Shown here in pieces: positions 46,411-57,500 of a stretch of 57,500 nt of DNA; the first letter of the stretch is position 1, and each line of letters starts with the position of its first letter. The translations under genes were made by a program, and so were the position numbers. The stretch spans positions 192,501-250,000 of the forward strand of contig JAQGDQ010000284.1 of NCBI GenBank assembly GCA_030141605.1, written 5' to 3'. A model generated the notes under the pieces. That model had not been told where the DNA came from, ran no database searches, and saw only the letters and a program-made list of their open reading frames with translations. The DNA comes from Tubiluchus corallicola (taxonomy: Eukaryota > Priapulida > Priapulimorpha > Priapulimorphida > Tubiluchidae).

Positions 46411-48000
46411 ATTTTCGTGCAGAAACAAAAATGGGTAAAATTTTCTTTAACTTGTTGTAGAATTTGCAATAGGTGAGTTGTTTGTTCTTACGTGTTGTGA
46501 ATCATATCATTATTAATTAACACAGACGAAGTTTATTGCACCTAATATCCGTCTATACCTGGGAGTAGGGTTTAATAATGCAGGTGCTACGAGTTATTTA
46601 TTGATTTCAAGCAAGTTAATTAATTTTAGAGCCGCTTTGTATGGCAACGGTAACTGCACTTTTAACTGATGACGACCAGCCTTTCAATACACGAAATTTT
46701 CTTTACCTGATGGTGGTTGAGTTTTTCTGGATGGTTGTCCAGTTGACAGAATGGCTAGATATTTGGTTGAATAGCTGTATGGTGGGTCCTCAAGCTTCAA
46801 ATACAGGGCTTCGAAGAGGGGCCCTTATTTCAAATAAAGCGCCTAAAACAGGCGCCCTTTCTCTCAAGTAAAACTCCTCAAACAGGGATCCTTTATCTCA
46901 AGTGAGAAGCCACTTTAAAATTGGATTTTCAGTCTTCCTGGCCTCCCTTTTTAAACTTTAAATTTTATCTTAAGTTATATGAATTATTCAACCATGCAAA
47001 GTTTTCCCCCCTTCCGAGCTCGAGGGGCTCTAGTCTATGCTAGCCTGTAGGGTAATCTAGCCCTGGTTATGCCAAGAAAACTCAAGCGAGTTCTGTTAAT
47101 ATCTGCAGTCTACAGTGTTACTAGACAAACGATTAGCTTTGTGTTAATAAATTACATTACTTGGAGAATAAGCTTAATAAAATGGATTTTTTTATTACTG
47201 ATGCATTCTGGGATCCACCATCAATGACGTCATTGTAGCTTTTTTGCCATTACCTCGAATTACTAAGAAATATCTTTTTGCTACTATAGTAACCCGAACC
47301 ATTTAAACAAATAAAGTGCCAAGAAAGTACTAACTACGATAGATTTTTAAAAAGATTTTTAAATTTGCTAATATTTCTCTTTAAAGATAACTCGACCTTA
47401 AAGTTTTAAATGTAAAATTTGGGTCAAATTTCAGTATCTTCTGACACAAGAATACTGTATTTTTTCTACGTCAGACCTCATTAAAACCGAAGCTTATTGA
47501 AACTTACAATGAAAAGCCTCATCAATCATATTCCCCATATAAGGCTGTCATTTTTTAATTTGACTCGTGCACTGAGCTTGGCATTTAATTCCTGGTTAAT
47601 TTATCTGCCCTGATTTCAAATAAATATGCAAAGAGATGTCTACAAGAGATATAAATCCCATGTTATTTGGACGTAAAATAAAAACTCCACTCTGTCATGT
47701 ACTTGTCGTTTCAATTACGACTTTGTCTCATGTCATTAGTGAACGTTTCTGTTTAAAAAAATAGTCCAGACCAAGTTTTGGGTTGCTGCTAGCATATGTT
47801 GTTTTTTGATCACGTGGAGACTAGAGAAATGGTCTAAGGAACCAATTTCAATGACCATCTTGCTCTGCCCATTGGTCATGCAGGAGCGAGGTTCAAGACG
47901 TATTTAATAACTCGTGCACCAGACAGATTATCTCGTGCACCAGCAGTGGTCCGTGTGGGTGCTGGTTCAGAAAATTTTTAGCTATTGCTTTAATAAATAG
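46411..48000. other. Sequence without recognised gene
   Basis: 46790-46915 holds a degenerate repeat of about 50 bp ('cttatttcaaataaagcgcc', 'cctttctctcaagtaaaact') inside a 76-codon frame, probably part of an old DNA transposon. The palindrome ATGACGTCAT occurs near 47224. Confidence 0.4.
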
Positions 48001-48059
48001 GCCTACTGTGTGAAACGAAACAAGAGTGTAATTTTATGTTATAATTGTAAATTTAAACA

Positions 48060-48745
48060 AACAAACGTACAAAAAAGTATACACACCAGGGAGGAAGAGA
48101 GGGGGTTCCTGTTGTCTGGGCAACTCAGGATCTCCATACACCTTGCCCAGGCATGCACCCTGGAGACGTTCAAGGATCGGACTGCTCAGCTATAGTCGAC
48201 GCTGCAGCTCCATCAATGTGATCAATAACTGACTCTCTTGGCGCACACTCCATTGTCTTCCGAGACAGAAGGATGCCAACATATGTGCTTTTTAAAGAAG
48301 GCCTAATCTTTAAGCTCAGCATTACTATAGGAATATGAAAAACTTAAGGGGTAAAGATAATAGCAGACTTTATAACGAATTGTAAGATTGTGAGAAAAAT
48401 TGTAAACGCTTGCACATTGAGAATTCCAAAGTTATGCTACTATGTAAATAACAGTCAAGTAAATTTAAGATTTAAATATAGTTGTACTGTAGATCTAAAC
48501 TAAAATGTAAAATTAAAGGTTAAGAACTCATTTAAAGATTATGTTTTAAGATATCTATTACAGCTCCTTACAACACTGTATAATGTAATATAATTACAAG
48601 GGAACTACAATGTGTGGTTATTATAAAGTTGCATGTCTGTAGATATGTTACTTTACTAACACCGCATTACCTGTTTTACTAACATCTTTATCTTTGTAAA
48701 CTGTATATTTTTATACGAAATAAACTCATAATAATAATAAGCCAT
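48060..48745 (+). pseudogene. Possible LINE 3' end with ATA tail
   Basis: A plus-strand frame to 48195 ends LLSGQLRISIHLAQ, then TLETFKDRTAQL, weakly similar to the WNSLP...S..TFK..L terminus of CR1-group proteins. About 540 bp later the segment ends 'gaaataaactcataataata', which is AATAAA plus an ATA tail. The W is absent and the match is short, so this is tentative. Confidence 0.35.
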
Positions 48746-49071
48746 AGTTTCTTACTGTATCTAACCTTTCGCTAACTACGAATCAAAACACGTTAAAAAA
48801 TTGAAGTGAATAAAAATTCCATTTTGCTGAGCCCTCCTACTGCGTAAGACGATAAATTTTCTAAACATGTCATTGGAGAATAGAGTCCGGCTTATTCATT
48901 GTGACGGACACGACTGCAAAACTGTCTTTATTTTATAATAGAGGCATTAAGTGAGTCGTAAAAATGGTTCCTTTTTTCTCAAACAATTTAGGAAAAAAAG
49001 CAAAACTGTTAAAGTCCGAATTTATTAATAGAATTGATGTCCCTTTGTACGAAGTCTTAATCAAATCGAAC

Positions 49072-49575
49072 GTGAAACATTAAAGTAAAACAGGACCCAA
49101 TCTTAAACTACAGCACAAAACAATGTACAATGTAAAATACAGGAAGGAACATACTCTTTTTTTCAAGAATGACTTGCGTGTCACTGATTAAAAGTACGTG
49201 AGTTTACAGCTAGTTAGAGATTAATTAATATTCGTCACTGGTAAAAAGTCGTTGCAGTGTGTTAGTGCTGAAGTGTTTTAATCTTTCTGCGCAAAATCTT
49301 AATATGTAATACTACCTCAGAAACGTAATTTCGTGTTCGCGTCACTAGTTCTTTGCTGTTACATTCATTTCGCCATTCGTTAGTTAGATAGGTACTAACA
49401 CCGGCATCTTGGAAACACGTTGCCCAAAAAACAGATGTTATACCTTTCAGTTCAAAGATGTTCGGTTGTGACGTAGTGCACTCATTCAAGAGCTCATGCG
49501 TGAGCACAGCAATAAATTTGAAATTTGAATTTTAAACCTAAATTTGCCGAGCTTTTGAATATTCTCAGCCTTAGT
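49072..49575 (+). repeat. LINE-linked repeat, copy B (longest)
   Basis: Covers the sequence shared with copies A (33130-33300) and C (40465-40815) and leads directly into the RT fragment at 49600. The segment 49178-49266 also occurs inverted at 50380-50468. Confidence 0.7.
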
Positions 49576-49948
49576 AGTTGAAACTATATTTCTGTATAAC
49601 TCTGAGCTCTGGACATTAAAAGCAAATCATTAAGCTGAAATCGATACGTTTAAAAAGCGAAATTACAGAAACATTTTGGGTATTAGATGGCCAAAGAAAA
49701 TTTCAAACAAAGATCTATATGAAAAAATAAAAGAAGAACATTGGACAAGAAAAATAAAAAGACGCCCTTTAAGATGGATTGGGCATATGCTTAGACTACC
49801 TGATGATATTCCAGTGAAGATAGCTCTTCAACAAGCCATAGAACCAGCTAAAAAACCTGCAGGAGGACAAATGTTAACATATTTAGATTTTGCACAGAAA
49901 GATTTAAACACTACAACACTGAACATGATCATGTCCTTGGACGTATAA
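49575..49948 (+). pseudogene. RTE-like LINE reverse transcriptase C-terminus, copy B
   Basis: Same protein as copy A: ILGIRWPKKISNKDLYEKIK, then RRPLRWIGHMLRLPDDIP and a matching tail to DLNT. The start is frameshifted or mutated relative to copy A (the FQRR equivalent is disturbed). It ends shortly before a (GAT)n array. The two copies are close enough to come from one subfamily. Confidence 0.8.
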
Positions 49949-49954
49949 TTCATT

Positions 49955-50008
49955 GGATGATGATGATGATGATGATGATGATGGTGGTGCTGATGATGAT
50001 GATGTTGT

Positions 50009-50054
<46 letters not shown>

Positions 50055-50061
50055 AATGATA

Positions 50062-50111
<50 letters not shown>

Positions 50112-50115
50112 AATG

Positions 50116-50207
<92 letters not shown>

Positions 50208-50208
50208 C
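49955..50208. repeat. (GAT)n then (AAT)n array
   Basis: About 155 bp of GAT-type units followed by about 95 bp of ATA units, immediately 3' of RT copy B. Frames across it are artefacts. Confidence 0.97.
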
Positions 50209-50379
50209 ATCAACCAATGAACATTAATGTGCGGAGTTTCCACGTAGTTTCTAAATAATTATAATCAGTATTTAAAAAGCCGTACCTCCTTACCACCAAT
50301 CTCACGCCTAAATTCTGTGTCCAGTTGCTTGACGCATATTAAAAAAAAACTTTCTTTACCGGTAACTAACCTAACACAC

Positions 50380-50468
50380 TACAAAGACTTTTTACACTTG
50401 TCGAATATTAATTAATCTCTAACTAACTGCAAACTCACGTACTTTAAATGGGTGACACACAGTCTACT
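50380..50468 (-). repeat. Inverted copy of 49178-49266
   Basis: On the minus strand: 'aagtacgtgagtttgcagtt', 'agttagagattaattaatat' and 'gtagtgtgttag'. With 49178-49266 it brackets RT copy B and the microsatellite in an inverted repeat 1.29 kb across. Confidence 0.8.
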
Positions 50469-50854
50469 AGTCCTTACCTGTGACGAATATTAATTAAACA
50501 GTTCCCACCTGTAATCTACCTGTATGCGCTCACAATGCAAGCCGTATGTTTTCCCCTCTGGCTGTCCTAGCACGGTTCTCATGGGAATGGACTTAGCAAT
50601 GTGAAATGACCTAAGCTGCATGTAAACCCTATAAGAAATATTCCGTACGGTGAGGAACTGGGGAGGGGGGTACACGCAATTAATACATCTGCGATGTATC
50701 TGATAAAACAAAATGTCAGACGTCTGTATGCTGACGTAGAACTAGACAATAAATTCAAAATAACAATGACTTTTGCACACGCGCGAGCAATGTCGGTTGT
50801 CTACAGTTATTCCAGCATAGATAAGGGAACGTAACTAAGTGAATTTAAATTTCG
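50469..50854. other. Sequence without recognised gene
   Basis: Nothing recognised beyond a second 'gacgaatattaattaa' word near 50482. Confidence 0.35.
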
Positions 50855-50856
50855 TA

Positions 50857-51643
50857 TTACTAGTAAGTCACATGTCTTTAAACAGAGGTATAATGTATCC
50901 TATGGTGGTCAGCATAACCACAAATTATGCTGTTTACTAATGAAACACGGCGGTTTATCAAAAGTAATTTACGAATTATGGTGGGGGCAATTTTTTACCC
51001 CCCGGTTACCAAAATTGGTTGTAAAAAATCGTGACCCTATAAGAGTTAAAGTTAAACTAACCCATTGCTTGCTGCTTGTTACATTTTCCCATGAGCCAAA
51101 CTACAATCTCAAGGTAGATTACATTCATTCTCATCTGTAAGTGTTAAACACACAGCAGGTATCTACCTGTCATGTCTTTACCTATGTGAGCAATGCCTCT
51201 TCCCTCTAGCCATTTACAATTCTTTATCTGAGGAAATCTGATACGGTTTGCTTATTAAATGGCGTGTAATATTTCTTGTTAATACACGTTTAGTTATTAA
51301 ATTTTGTTTAGCCTTTGGCTAAAAGTGGTTATTTTCCCATCAGAATGACCGGAGCGAAGTGCCGAGTTCTTTATTGGGTTTTGCTTGAAGAGTTCAAGTC
51401 AGTTCTTCCGAAAACAGACGCTGTGAGCGTTTATCAAACTGAAAATAATCTATTTTTAGAAAACTACTACTTTGACAGGTCATTTGCTACGTCATTTTCT
51501 AGCATTGTCTGTTTATATATATATATATATTACTTTTGATAAACCGCCGTGTTTCATTAGTAAACAGCAACAGCATAATTTGTGGTTATGCTGACCACCA
51601 TAGGATACATTATACCTCTGCTTAAAGACATGTGACTTACTAG

Positions 51644-51646
<3 letters not shown>
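50857..51646. mobile_element. Long-TIR DNA element, 790 bp
   Basis: Arms 50857-50966 and 51530-51646 are near-perfect inverted repeats of about 110 bp (outer end TTACTAGTAAGTCACATG; inner end 'gtttatcaaaagtaa'). The right arm carries a 6-bp GCTGTT duplication. TA flanks both sides (50855-50856, 51647-51648). The interior has a 74-codon frame (51315-51539) with no recognised domain, so it is probably non-autonomous, Tc1/mariner-like by target. Confidence 0.8.

Positions 51647-51713
<67 letters not shown>
51647..51713. repeat. (TA)n microsatellite, about 33 units
   Basis: Lies exactly between the right end of the long-TIR element and the 3' end of a minus-strand LINE. On the minus strand it follows 'ggcaaataaagattac', so it reads as the LINE tail. 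Confidence 0.97.
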
Positions 51714-51716
<3 letters not shown>

Positions 51717-52143
51717 ATCTTTATTTGCCATTAAAATACATTGATAATCAGCGATAAAAACTTTACAGAGATGATGAATCAGTGTTAGTTAATAAAAACT
51801 TACACTGCTAAAGACAAATGCGTCAGTGCAATCTAAACTACTGTGCAGTAATGGAAAGTAACGACGAATAAAATCAAACGTATTTACAACTATGCACAAA
51901 AATGAAAAAATTATTATTTAATTAATATGGCCGTGGATACATGAATTCTGAATTAGTGTGTATGTTGTCGTGCTGGTGTGATGGTATTTCATATCTGGTT
52001 AATATTAGTGATTTTAATTTTGTTTTAAATGCTGATTGGGACCTGATTTGTTTAACCTGTAATGGTAGAGAATTCCAAAGTAGAATTGCTTGCTTGATTA
52101 CAGAGTTCGTTCCATAGTGGGTATTTGTCCTAATTTGTTTTAG
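51714..52143 (-). pseudogene. CR1/L2-like LINE, ORF2 C-terminus and 3' UTR (sister of 4442-4796)
   Basis: The minus-strand frame reads YGTNSVIKQAILLWNSLPLQ, then VKQIRSQSAFKTKLKSL, and ends MYPRPY with stop at 51922-51924. The WNSLP...FK.KLK.L block and PRPY end match the plus-strand copy at 4442-4636. The 3' UTR ends 'tcaatgtattttaatggc' then 'aaataaagatt' and continues directly into (TA)n. It is 5'-truncated at about 52143, where a plus-strand LINE fragment begins head to head. Confidence 0.82.
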
Positions 52144-52144
52144 A

Positions 52145-52650
52145 TTGCTCGTTCTGGAATTGACGATAGGATTCTCACAAAGGTTTTTGAAAACAGTAGA
52201 CTTTCTCTTGAAACCAAAGTCCGGATCCTTTCAACTTTAGTTGAACCTGATGAAACAAGCTGATCTTTGGACAATCAGGTTAAACAGCAGAAGGAAATTG
52301 ACGTTTTTCAAAGACAACTCTATAGAAAATTTCTAAGAATTAGGGGCCTGACAGAATATCCATTCGTGATCAGTACGATGTGGTCAAGAATGATCTTTAG
52401 AGTATTGGAAACAAATACAAGTAAGAAGACTGCATTGGATTGAGCATGCACCAAGATTAAATGACCTGACCGAATATCCAATGATGATCTGTATGATGTG
52501 GTCAAGAAGAATCCTTGGAATAAACAAATACAAGTAAGAAGATTGCATTGGATTGGACATGCACCAACATTACCTCAAGAGTCTCCTCTTTCTATAGCAT
52601 TACGTAAAACTCCTGAAACGACAAAAAGCCGAGAAAGGATCAGCTACTGA
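52145..52650 (+). pseudogene. LINE reverse transcriptase C-terminus with internal duplication
   Basis: Fragmented frames read FENSRLSLETKVRILSTLVE, then EIDVFQRQLYRKFLRIRG, then VRRLHWIGHA.TLPQESPLSIAL. These are the same C-terminal blocks as in copies A and B (VF.R..YR..L.I, RRL.WIGH, P.SIAL) but from a more distant family. Several stops and frameshifts. A 118-bp segment is tandemly duplicated (about 52340-52457 and 52458-52575), repeating the TEYP and LHWIGHA parts. Confidence 0.75.
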
Positions 52651-53660
52651 TGCATATAGATATACTGCGTAACATAACATACTAGAAATAAAGAAGAGTT
52701 GAAATAAACGCAGATGAGTTTGAGCTGAATTAACCATTTTACCTGGATAGGACACTTTGAGGACTGAATTTTGATTTTGTAAGTCCATGGGCTACAGGTA
52801 CTGTGTGGCCCCAACCCACAGTGAGAATTAGCAAAAGCATGAATGTTGGATTCTTCAAATCAGTTTATTCAACTTATGCCACCTAATACCAACATTAGAC
52901 ACACATTGATGGGTGCAAGCTCAACACAGCAAAAAGAGAATAAATATTCTGATATTTGCAACATTAAAATGAGGTTTTGAATTATTAAATATAGTACGTA
53001 CAAATTACAATAATTAAATTACTAGTATTTTAACGTGTATCATAAAATATACTTTTATTAGTACAAATTAGCTTTTTTCACCAAATAACCAGTAATTGTA
53101 ATCAAAATTGCTAGTGTGGCAGGACCAGTAAGTTGGAATAATGGACAAGAAAAGAATTCCAGTGTATTATTATACAGTATATTAATGAATTAAGCCGTTT
53201 TTAAAAACATAATTCAGCAAACTTCTACTCTCATTCTGTAGTAACTTTTCACAGAAATTTAATTTCACTTAATCACTGGAGGCCCCTCAGCTGACGGAGG
53301 CTCCTAGGTTGCAGTTCATGTCTTAATCTGGTACTGAGTCTGTGTAAGAAAGCTATTCCTGTCAGATACAGCAGAGAACAAACTCTATTAAACTTTTATA
53401 TCTTCCTACGTCGTCCATCCTTCATTTTAGACGTAAGACCATGAACAATGTCGACAGGTACATTCACCTGCGATGCTTTTTCATACAGGTAGAACCACGT
53501 AGAACAGATGATGTAAAATGATTAAATATGCATGCAGTAATGTTACCTGTACCTTCAACCTGTTGTGAGTACAATAATTTAATTTGCTAGGAATATTTTA
53601 TGACGATAATGCTATTGTGAAGCCATCACGCCAATAGATAAAATTAAATTTTTCATGCAG
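52651..53660. other. Sequence without recognised gene
   Basis: Nothing recognised. Low-complexity AT stretches at 52980-53230. Confidence 0.35.
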
Positions 53661-53663
53661 GTA

Positions 53664-53977
53664 GTTCATTGAGTGTCGTTCATCCCACGTTGAATCATCT
53701 TCCACGAATGTTTGGTAGTGAACAATAATGTTACAGAAAGCGAACGTACTAGGTTATTCCCTTTCATATAATATTAGTGACAAGATGTACGGAACTTAGG
53801 TAAATTAAGTAAGATCATCAGTTCATTGAGTGTCGTTCATCCCATGTTGATTCATCTTCCACGAATGTTTGGTAGTGAACAATAAGGTTACAGAAGGCGA
53901 ACGTACTAGGTTATTCCCTTTCATATAATATTAGTGACAAGACGTACGGAACTTAGGTAAATTAAGTAAGATCATCA
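53664..53977. repeat. 157-bp tandem duplication
   Basis: Copies start at 53664 and 53821 with 'gttcattgagtgtcgttcat' and end 'ggtaaattaagtaagatcat'. They differ at a handful of positions, so the duplication is fairly recent. Confidence 0.95.
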
Positions 53978-54189
53978 GCAACTGGAGTTGGTTCCACCAC
54001 CAGAGGAATTCGTCTGATTTACCTGCGTCTTCCTTCAATGTCTAATAAACAGTTTTCGATAAACTAAGAGTGCTCTTTAGTGCAAACTGTCTTCTTATAA
54101 TGATAGTTTTCTGACACTTTTAGCTGCCTAGTTTAAAATGTAGTTTACTTACCCTTTAACACTTAAAATTGCTCAACATATAATTATTT

Positions 54190-54690
54190 TATTTACCATA
54201 TTTATTTATTAAAGTATCCATGGCTACAAAAAATTAAATGCATAAAATATCAAAATATGTACGATAATAAACAAGAGAGGTTAAAATGGACACGTGACAG
54301 GCATAAAGAGTAAAATTACTACATAATCATGACTGCAGAAACACAAATGATTTGAAAAGTCAATTTTTATAACTTTTTGACTAAATAATTTACTGGAGGC
54401 TGCATTTTACAGTGGAGACCCATTTAGGAAGGGAATTCCAGAACTTAACAGCTGTATTAACAAACTAATGTAGAGCTTCAGAACGATTTACATAAAGTCT
54501 GTGGCAATGAACCCTAGAAATTCTAGGAGCAAGGGTAAAAAATTCATGTCTAACTAAGTCACTATCCCTATAAATAATTGTGTAGCACATTTTTAGATCG
54601 TTATGAATTCTTTTTTCCTCTAATGGCAACATATTCAAAGCTAAAAGTCTGTTATGAATTGAAAACGACTCATGCAATTTCAAAGAGAAA
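54190..54690 (-). pseudogene. CR1/L2-like LINE reverse transcriptase C-terminus
   Basis: The minus frame from 54683 reads RLLALNMLPLEEKRIHNDLK, then MCYTIIY, then FFTLAPRISR. This matches the standard RL..L.LPSLE.RR...DL...YKI block after the RT domain. A frameshift near 54470 moves to FVNTAVKFWNSLPKWVST, the WNSLP block. The 3' part ends 'tttaataaataaatatgg'. A different family from the PRPY pair. Confidence 0.8.
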
Positions 54691-55420
54691 ATGGCAAGAT
54701 ATGCCTTTTAAGCGATAGCAATTTTAAATGTGAATAGTCAGTGATAAAGGAAATTTTAATTAACCTTGCTGACAAGGAATTTCTGCGCCTGCGCGTAGGT
54801 GTAGGTGACTACAGTATCGCACAAGGGCTATTATTGTGAGCATGGGTGAAGGGACTTGGAAAAAAATCAAGAGGTCTGAAGTGTCACGTGTGCCCATTGT
54901 TATGCGCATTCCAATGCGTAGATCCCTCTATTCACAGAAGAGATACCTGGACTAAGCGAGTTTCTGTCATTATTACCCTCTTCTCAACATAATCTGAACG
55001 TGTACTGAGTGTAATTAGGATATGAAGGATGAAGTTACCTGTTTACTTTGAATGATGTTAAGACCAAACTTGCAAGCTAAGCAAATACCTTACAACTGTG
55101 CAGGAATACATGTAGGCTTGGAGAACTGTATGTATACAGCACTCTGGAAGCTTCATAAGTTACCCTTTTCGAATGAAGTAATGGAATACGCAAAGAAAAA
55201 TCTGATGGCGTCATCATAATTGCCGACATCGTCATCTTCATTATTATCAGTATCGTAATTGTTATACAGTTTTGATTAATGTAGAAAAACCTTTTGTTTG
55301 CTGATTAATTTAATAAATTTATTTTGGAAAACTCTCAACTCAAAGTCAACAGAATAATAAAATCCAAAAGCCCTGCCTAGTCGCATAGGGGTAAATATGT
55401 TTATTAAAAAAAATAGGAAT
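54691..55420. other. Sequence without recognised gene
   Basis: No gene or clear repeat. Confidence 0.35.
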
Positions 55421-55444
55421 GGTTGCTAGGGAGACTGAATACTA

Positions 55445-55800
55445 GGCAATAGGGTTGCTACGTGACGTGGCTCTAACGACTGGTTACTAAGTGACAAGGT
55501 TGCTAGGTGACGTGGCTCTAGTTGACTGGTTACTAAGTGACAAGGTTGCTAGGTGACGAGGCTCTAGCTGACTGGTTGCTAAGTGCCAAACTTGTTAGGT
55601 AACGAGGCTGTAACTGACTGGTCACTAAGTGACAAGGTTGCTAGGTAACGAGGCTGTAACTGAATGGTTGCTAAGTGACAAGGTTGCTAGGTGACGAGGC
55701 TGTAACTGACTGGTCGCTCAGTGACAAGGTTGCTAGGTGAAGTAGTTGCTAAGTAATTGGTTGCTAGGAGACAGTGTGCTAAGTGATAGTTTGCTGTAAA
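55445..55800. repeat. 46-bp minisatellite built of X-box-like 14-mers, about 7 copies
   Basis: Unit 'gactggttactaagtgacaa' plus 'ggttgctaggtgacgaggct' plus 'ctagct'; for example, starts at 55478 and 55524. Each unit holds GTTGCTAGGTGAC or GTTGCTAGGTAAC and the related GTTACTAAGTGAC. The first and last copies are degenerate. Confidence 0.93.
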
Positions 55801-56610
55801 TGTTTCATGAGTTCTGCACCCTTAATTACATCACTAGATTTCTCTGCAACACTATTCGATAGAAATAGTTTAACCCTTCATGATGCTAATTAAGTTGTTC
55901 AATTAAAATTACTTTCATCAAGTACGTTTTGCTACATTAAATAGATTAAAATTAATTTCGCAATTTTTATTAATTTCGTAATATTAATAATTTTAATCCA
56001 CGAAAAAATGGATCCAAACTCTATTATTATTGCTGTCATCATGTTCATTACAGTTTGAATGGTCATCATCATCAGCATCATCATCATTGTCTTTGTCACC
56101 ATCCTCATCATGAAACGCCCAATTTGAAGAAATAATGTTCTCTATAATCACTAGCCTATAGGTTGCCTACATTAAAAACATGTCATAAAAGGCTTACTGC
56201 TGCTACAAAAGAACAAAAATATAGGTGCTGGCATGCTAGTAGTTAAGTTTCTCTCCGACCTAGTGCGCATGCGCCGTTGACCAGTCTAATTCTCACGCTT
56301 GAAAGTACACTTGGACAAGCAAAAACACTCAGGCTGATGAAGAATCAGATAGACTCTAACCTTGTTTACTGATTAATAAGTGAATCAGACGAACTGTCAA
56401 GAGAATTTGGCTTAATTGCCTTACTATTGCTTCAGTCCAGCACGCTAATTTACCGTTTCATATCTAAACTTATTTTAGTACAGCCGAAACATTTATATCT
56501 GTAGACGAAAATAATTAAATTTTAACTGTTAGAAGACAGGCCAAGTCTTCTGTGAAGTCAGACTTATTTGAATATTAGGGGAAATGGGGGAAGGATTTAG
56601 TAATAAAAGT
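55801..56610. other. Sequence without recognised gene
   Basis: Short ATC-rich stretch at 56065-56110. Nothing else recognised. Confidence 0.35.
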
Positions 56611-56616
56611 GTGATA

Positions 56617-56990
56617 ATTACTAGTAAAATCACTTTAACGTCACGATCATTTCACGCTAGAGCGCTCCCATTTTGAAAGGACATTCTTCCACCGGTGACG
56701 TCATTCATCGAGCGAATGAAAGCCGCACACTTTCAATCTCCGTCAAAAGTATTATATGTTTCTACAAAAAAAGTTATACAGCTAATTTTGCGATATTTTT
56801 GCTTCAACATTAGGTAAGCTGCAGAAGTTTAATTAGTTTAAGCAGCGCACGCTTACGGAAAGTCACGATGAGTTTACGAAAAGTTACGAAGTCCAACACT
56901 TACGTCAGAAATTTTCAAGCGAATGGCTTCTTCCTACTGGGCCTGAAAATTTCTGTACACCGGTAGTATAAAATAAACTTTGCTTATGTG
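56617..56990 (-). repeat. About 360-bp dispersed repeat family, copy 3
   Basis: Reverse complement of the 8131-8490 repeat over nearly its full length: 'ttctgcagcttacctaatgt', 'cgatgaatgacgtcaccggt' and 'cgtgaaatgatcgtgac' on the minus strand. Confidence 0.72.
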
Positions 56991-57078
56991 AACAGCTTAG
57001 CAGCAAATTTCTTTGTTTATAGTTTTCTAAGTTTAAGTGAATACAGTAAAATAAACCCTACATATATAGGTTTTACAC

Positions 57079-57200
57079 GTCAAATGTAGGCACAGGAAAG
57101 TTCAAATGTGACTTAGGTAAGTCAAATGTAGACATAGGAATTTCGAATGTGTTTTGGTAACTCAAATGTGACTTAGGTAAGTCAAATGTAGACATAGAAT
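57079..57200. repeat. 60-bp tandem repeat, about 2 copies
   Basis: 'gacttaggtaagtcaaatgt' recurs at exactly 60-bp spacing, with 'gtcaaatgtag(a/g)cataggaa' words. Confidence 0.85.
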
Positions 57201-57500
57201 TCTACGTTTTTTGTCAATGTTTTACAAAAAATGTCGGCAGAAAAGAATAAATCGGTTCCCACTTGCCAATGAACAGTGAATCACTAATTAGTTTTTTAAG
57301 TAATGCATTAGCACTGCATTAATGAATTAGTTTCTCTCAAGAAACATTGCTTATTTTAAGAATGTATTGTTTTCTCTAACAGTTCCAATGGTATGTAAAG
57401 TTTGCAGAACATTAGTGAAGTATTAGTAGTCCTATAACGTTGTTATTTTAACTTAAGAGCAATTATTAAATTGAAATTAAAGATTAAATTTAACATCCTT

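Noticed and set aside
46641-46871. A 76-residue plus-strand frame near the INO80 3' side
   Set aside because: Its end is a degenerate repeat and no known domain is seen. Probably transposon-derived non-functional sequence.

Overview
This window is animal nuclear DNA. It is AT-rich, non-coding over almost its whole length and crowded with microsatellites, minisatellites and broken transposable elements. No bacterial or viral gene layout is visible. The combination of a metazoan-type INO80 C-terminus, CR1/L2-like and RTE-like LINE fragments, tRNA-derived SINE heads, and hAT and pogo/Tigger DNA elements suggests an invertebrate with large introns. A lophotrochozoan or similar marine invertebrate is my guess, but the lineage cannot be fixed from the sequence alone.

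The one host gene I can support is the 3' end of a plus-strand INO80 orthologue (ATPase of the INO80 chromatin-remodelling complex). Three exons at 7124-7211, 31548-31718 and 43326-43480 have good splice sites and perfectly matching phases. Joined, they encode the last 137 residues: an ILIVDEG motif, an AT-hook (GRGRGRPKGS), an Ala-rich AAYGY segment and a Ser/Pro/Arg tail ending in TGA. The introns are about 24.3 kb and 11.6 kb. The first 7.1 kb looks like the preceding intron, and everything after about 43.5 kb looks like 3' UTR and intergenic DNA.

Layout. 1-7123: upstream intron with a 105-bp repeat, a CR1-like LINE 3' end (4442-4796) running straight into a 690-bp CTA/CTG array, and a 45-bp repeat next to the exon. 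7212-31547: large intron with a 64-bp satellite split by a Tigger-like element, a TTTA-rich region, a 5S-rRNA-like element with a 58-bp tandem tail, a hAT MITE inside an inverted repeat around a 62-bp minisatellite, a perfect 339-bp tandem duplication, GTGA/TTGA/CT microsatellites, and a 61-bp satellite with trimeric higher-order structure. 31719-43325: second intron with an RTE-like LINE fragment, a MITE family member with a nested fold-back, an AAC/ACC/GAT array, a LINE C-terminal fragment and a CT array that ends about 125 bp before the last exon. 43481-57500: SINE heads, a hAT MITE, more LINE fragments, a long-TIR element, and a 46-bp minisatellite made of RFX-like X-box motifs.

The most interesting theme is that several LINE 3' ends have the form AATAAA (or a variant), then 5-15 bp, then a microsatellite. 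Two members of one LINE family share a 3' terminus but carry different tails, (TAC)n and (TA)n. This suggests that retrotransposon tails seeded much of the simple-sequence DNA here.
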